Below, in pieces: positions 61,054 through 64,000 of a DNA stretch of 64,000 nucleotides. Numbering within the stretch: position 1 is the stretch's first letter; the number at the start of each line of letters is the position of its first letter. Source of the stretch: Cruorifilaria tuberocauda (Eukaryota > Nematoda > Chromadorea > Rhabditida > Onchocercidae); assembly GCA_013365365.1 (NCBI GenBank), contig JABVXU010000080.1:62001-126000 (forward strand), in the 5' to 3' direction. The position numbers and the translations under genes were made by a program. A model generated the notes under the pieces. The model was not told the DNA's origin and made no database searches. It saw only the letters and a program-made list of their open reading frames with translations.

Positions 61054-64000
61054 CTATACAACTAACATTCATTGGCATACAAAGGAACGATTTGAAAGAA
61101 CGCTTTGAGTAGCGGAAACTGAAAAGAACGAAGAGGGAAAGATCGGTTGAATTATCTCTTCTCTTCATTAATTTTATTTTTCCTTAAACAGAATGATCTC
61201 AGGAAGCGACCTTTTTCATCTCTCTTTCATTCACTGTTTTGTACAATACGGCATACAATGTTATGTCTGCTGCAGAAGAGATGGAATAATTCGTGGTAAA
61301 TATCGGCACATTTTAGTAATTGTAGGATAGAGCGATCGAAGTTTCACTCATTATCTATTATCCAAGTGATATGACTAAATCGGTTCTAGCTAAATCGTTA
61401 CTGACTGTACTGTGGTTAGAGTTTTTGTAATTCATTCATTATACTTTATCATGTACGCTTATCATTATCATTTTCATTATACTTTATCATGTAACATAAC
61501 GATCTCAGGATCTCAGGAAGCGAATCGTTCCTTTTTCATCTTTTCTGATAATTTTATTAAAACTATTAGAGTAAAATATGTAATAACATACAGTTAAGAT
61601 GGAAATTAAAAAATGGATTGTAAGGAATTTTTCAGTTAAAGATGATCTATAAGTATCTCCATAAAATAAATTCACTAAGCAAAATTAATTTCAACGAAAG
61701 AAGCTTTGTAATGTTCATTCGGATGGATATCCCATTTCTCATTAGATTCAGAATAATTATAAAATAAAGTTTAGAACAAGAAAATACGGTGTTCAAGTTT
61801 ACTGCAAAAAATATCCAAGCAAATTAATATTTTCGAAAAAGGAGACTGAGAAGATTAACAAAGTCAGAAATACTTCATGAAGAGTATTTTAATTTCACTT
61901 TAAGAATACAAACATTATTTGCTGTGATGATTGTGCATATTATGAATATTCATATTTAAATAAAGAACCTGGAAATTATTATTACATAATAACGAAATAT
62001 AACAGTTCCTATGTTGTCTATTAAAATCATCATGTGGAAAGTTATACGACAGAAGCGCAGGCAAACTAAATTAATGTTGCAATAGTGCAATTTTGTACAC
62101 AAAAAGACATTGCATAGAAAAATTTATAAATTTCTATTTCAGCCAATCATCTTAAACAGTAAGAATCTGCAATACATTTTGCACTTTCTGTTTTTTTTCT
62201 TGTTTGAAATTGAAATTATACAAAAGATCGTGAAAACAACAAGCTATCAACGTCGTTTAATATAATTCATTTCTGTATTTATGTGCCATAATTGAAATAC
62301 TTTATATAATTGTTAAAAAATGGAATTTATATTTTTGGAATTTATTTTCAACTATTTAATTTGAATAATTAGTATCATATTTAATTTATGCAAAGAAACT
62401 TTGAGAGAATTTTTCATAATAAATCCATTTATAATTATGCGTTATCATCGTTTATATCATAAATGTTATTTTTCTCCTTCATCAATCATATTAAATGAAA
62501 TAACCTTATCAAATCAATAAAAAAAAAGGAAGATGATGTATTTGTTGAATGTAGAATACGATGATGAGAAGAAATGAGATAGGACAGGTATTTGAAGTGA
62601 GTAGGGTATGGAAAGATGCACAGAACTGAGCATCCATTTAAATTGATAATGTTGTTTACTAAAAAGTTCTTCCTAAAAATGAAACAGACAGTAGGTTGGC
62701 TGAAACTGAACAACCGTTTCAGTGCTTTAAAGAGTATACTGATTAATTGCTTCACAAACTCCGTTTTATTTCGTTTCTCTTTTCCGATATTGTACAAAAC
62801 ACATGAAGAGATCATCAAATAAGTGAAAGAAAGGAAGATATTACGCTAATGACTATTAACAAATAAACTTTCGAACTTTCTGTTTCATACCCTAGAGTCT
62901 AGAGTCTTTTTTAAAGAGGAAAATGATAAAAAACTTGAACCTATAGAGGAGTAGTAATTGATATAGATGATGAGTATAGCAGTATTGTCATGGAAAAACT
63001 CTGCTTACGCAAAGGTGAAGTGACTGATGTAAGATTTCCTGATAAGAATAGTATCAATTGATCAATGATAAAATCATATTTAATATACTTAATTATGTCA
63101 ATTAGGCTAAATAATCTTAATGATCGAAGAGAGAGTTACTGATAAAAAAAAATCAAAGCACAGAAATGCTTCTTAGAATGAGCTATTCTCATAGTATTAA
63201 GCTAATTATGAGCTATCCATGAAAAGAGCTCATTTTTCAGGAAACTAACTGATAAGAGATCATTCTTTAACAATTATTTGCTGAATTACCTTATAAATTT
63301 CTGCTCTATTTTTAAATAATATCGTTTCTGTTGAGCGTTCAGTCTTACTTAATAAAGAAAAAACTATAAAGCTGTGCGAATAATATCATTCAATGAGGAA
63401 ATTTGCAGTAAAAGATATCAAAGTATATCATTCCTGATTAAAAAGCAATTTATATCATCAATGTAGGCAGATTATTGTCCTTTAGACAAATTAGTAATTA
63501 AATATTTCAAAATTAACAAATTGAATTGAATGAGATGAATTAATTTATTCCACTGAATTTTTAAAAATAATAAATAAAATCTAGAAGAAATTACTCCTTC
63601 TTCCGATATTATTGATACTCATGCATGATAGAGCATCTTCAATTACTTGAATTCATCCAGTGATAATACATGAGTGAATTTTATTATGAGGATACATCTT
63701 TTAGTCATACATGTATAAAACAAATTCAAGAAATTTCAAATGAAAACAATCACGAGCGATGATTATTCTTGATCGCCAATTATGGGTGGCATTTAAGTTA
63801 TTACACTAGAAGTAAAAGTTTACATTAAAGGAATGCCTATTAAAAAAGGCGCGACATTTGACATTCAGAATATTTTTCGCAAATCGAATTTTTGTTCTCG
63901 AAATTATTAGCAAAATATTAAATTTCTATTCTAAAAGTTTTTAGCCATATTGGGTAGAAGATGAATTTCGACTTTAATATAGTTCCTGAAATTAATTCAA
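61054..64000. other. AT-rich region with no recognised gene
   Basis: Short open frames only. Contains a 21-bp direct duplication at 61435-61493 and a repeated GATCTCAGGAAGCGA word (near 61196 and 61508). A 110-codon minus-strand frame at 62818-62486 is low in coding character and is not called. Confidence 0.5.
61435..61493. repeat. 21-bp direct duplication
   Basis: TTCATTATACTTTATCATGT plus A is found at 61435-61455 and again at 61473-61493. Confidence 0.85.

Noticed and set aside
62486..62818. 110-codon minus-strand open frame
   Set aside because: It is Phe/Ser/Ile-rich peptide from AT-rich DNA, with an antisense frame equally open and no splice context.
1..64000. tRNA, rRNA, CRISPR or bacterial insertion sequence
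   Set aside because: No cloverleaf with a GGTTCGAATC-type T-loop, no rRNA-like conserved block, no regularly spaced repeats and no transposase-like frame was seen by eye; a covariance-model scan would settle small RNAs.

Overview
The window looks like animal (nematode) nuclear DNA, most likely from an AT-rich parasitic nematode of the filarial or spirurid group. The evidence is short exons split by AT-rich introns with GTAAGT-type donors and nematode-type TTTTCAG acceptors, several first coding exons that begin just downstream of an acceptor (as in SL trans-splicing or a 5'UTR intron), and metazoan gene content. The species assignment is inference. No bacterial operon, CRISPR array, rRNA or tRNA was recognised. 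All multi-exon models were spliced by eye using splice consensus, reading-phase continuity and remembered family motifs. No alignment or RNA data was available.

Layout. (1) 24-1697, minus: N-terminal exons of a Notch/LIN-12-like receptor (signal peptide, three EGF modules, one LNR), running off the left edge. (2) 4632-8079, minus: an eight-exon unrecognised helical protein with one in-frame TAA in an otherwise phase-perfect exon. (3) 8967-15649, minus: a nine-exon class A-like seven-transmembrane receptor with unusual TM3 and TM7 motifs. (4) 15650-23615: about 8 kb of non-coding DNA between two divergent genes. (5) 23629-26971, plus: Elongin A in nine exons (TFIIS-N domain, BC box, C-terminal homology). 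(6) 29055-35051, plus: an 18-exon RRM/RS-rich protein whose C-terminus matches the periphilin/Lge1-type domain. (7) 35752-37016, plus: a five-exon 143-aa unrecognised protein. (8) 37140-40151, plus: a TAF1A-like subunit of the RNA polymerase I SL1/TIF-IB factor, whose first exon is phase-compatible with the preceding gene's exon 4. (9) 41242-43507, minus: 3' exons of a small single-pass membrane protein. (10) 43508-57347: a gene-poor stretch with a TG microsatellite, an isolated kinase-like ORF and two GC-rich islands. (11) 57348-58705, plus: signal peptide and complete ten-cysteine ectodomain of a type II TGF-beta/activin receptor (DAF-4 type), with a stop right after the ectodomain. (12) 60510-61053, minus: two candidate exons of an unknown gene.

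Three genes (Elongin A, the RRM/periphilin-like protein, TAF1A) lie in a row on the plus strand and all act in nuclear gene expression or chromatin. They are separate transcription units by spacing (0.7-2 kb), except that gene 7 and TAF1A are only 123 bp apart. The most notable points are the RRM-periphilin-like architecture, the three-EGF Notch-like N-terminus, the apparently secreted type II receptor ectodomain, the orphan gene with a single premature stop, and the shared-exon possibility at the TAF1A locus.
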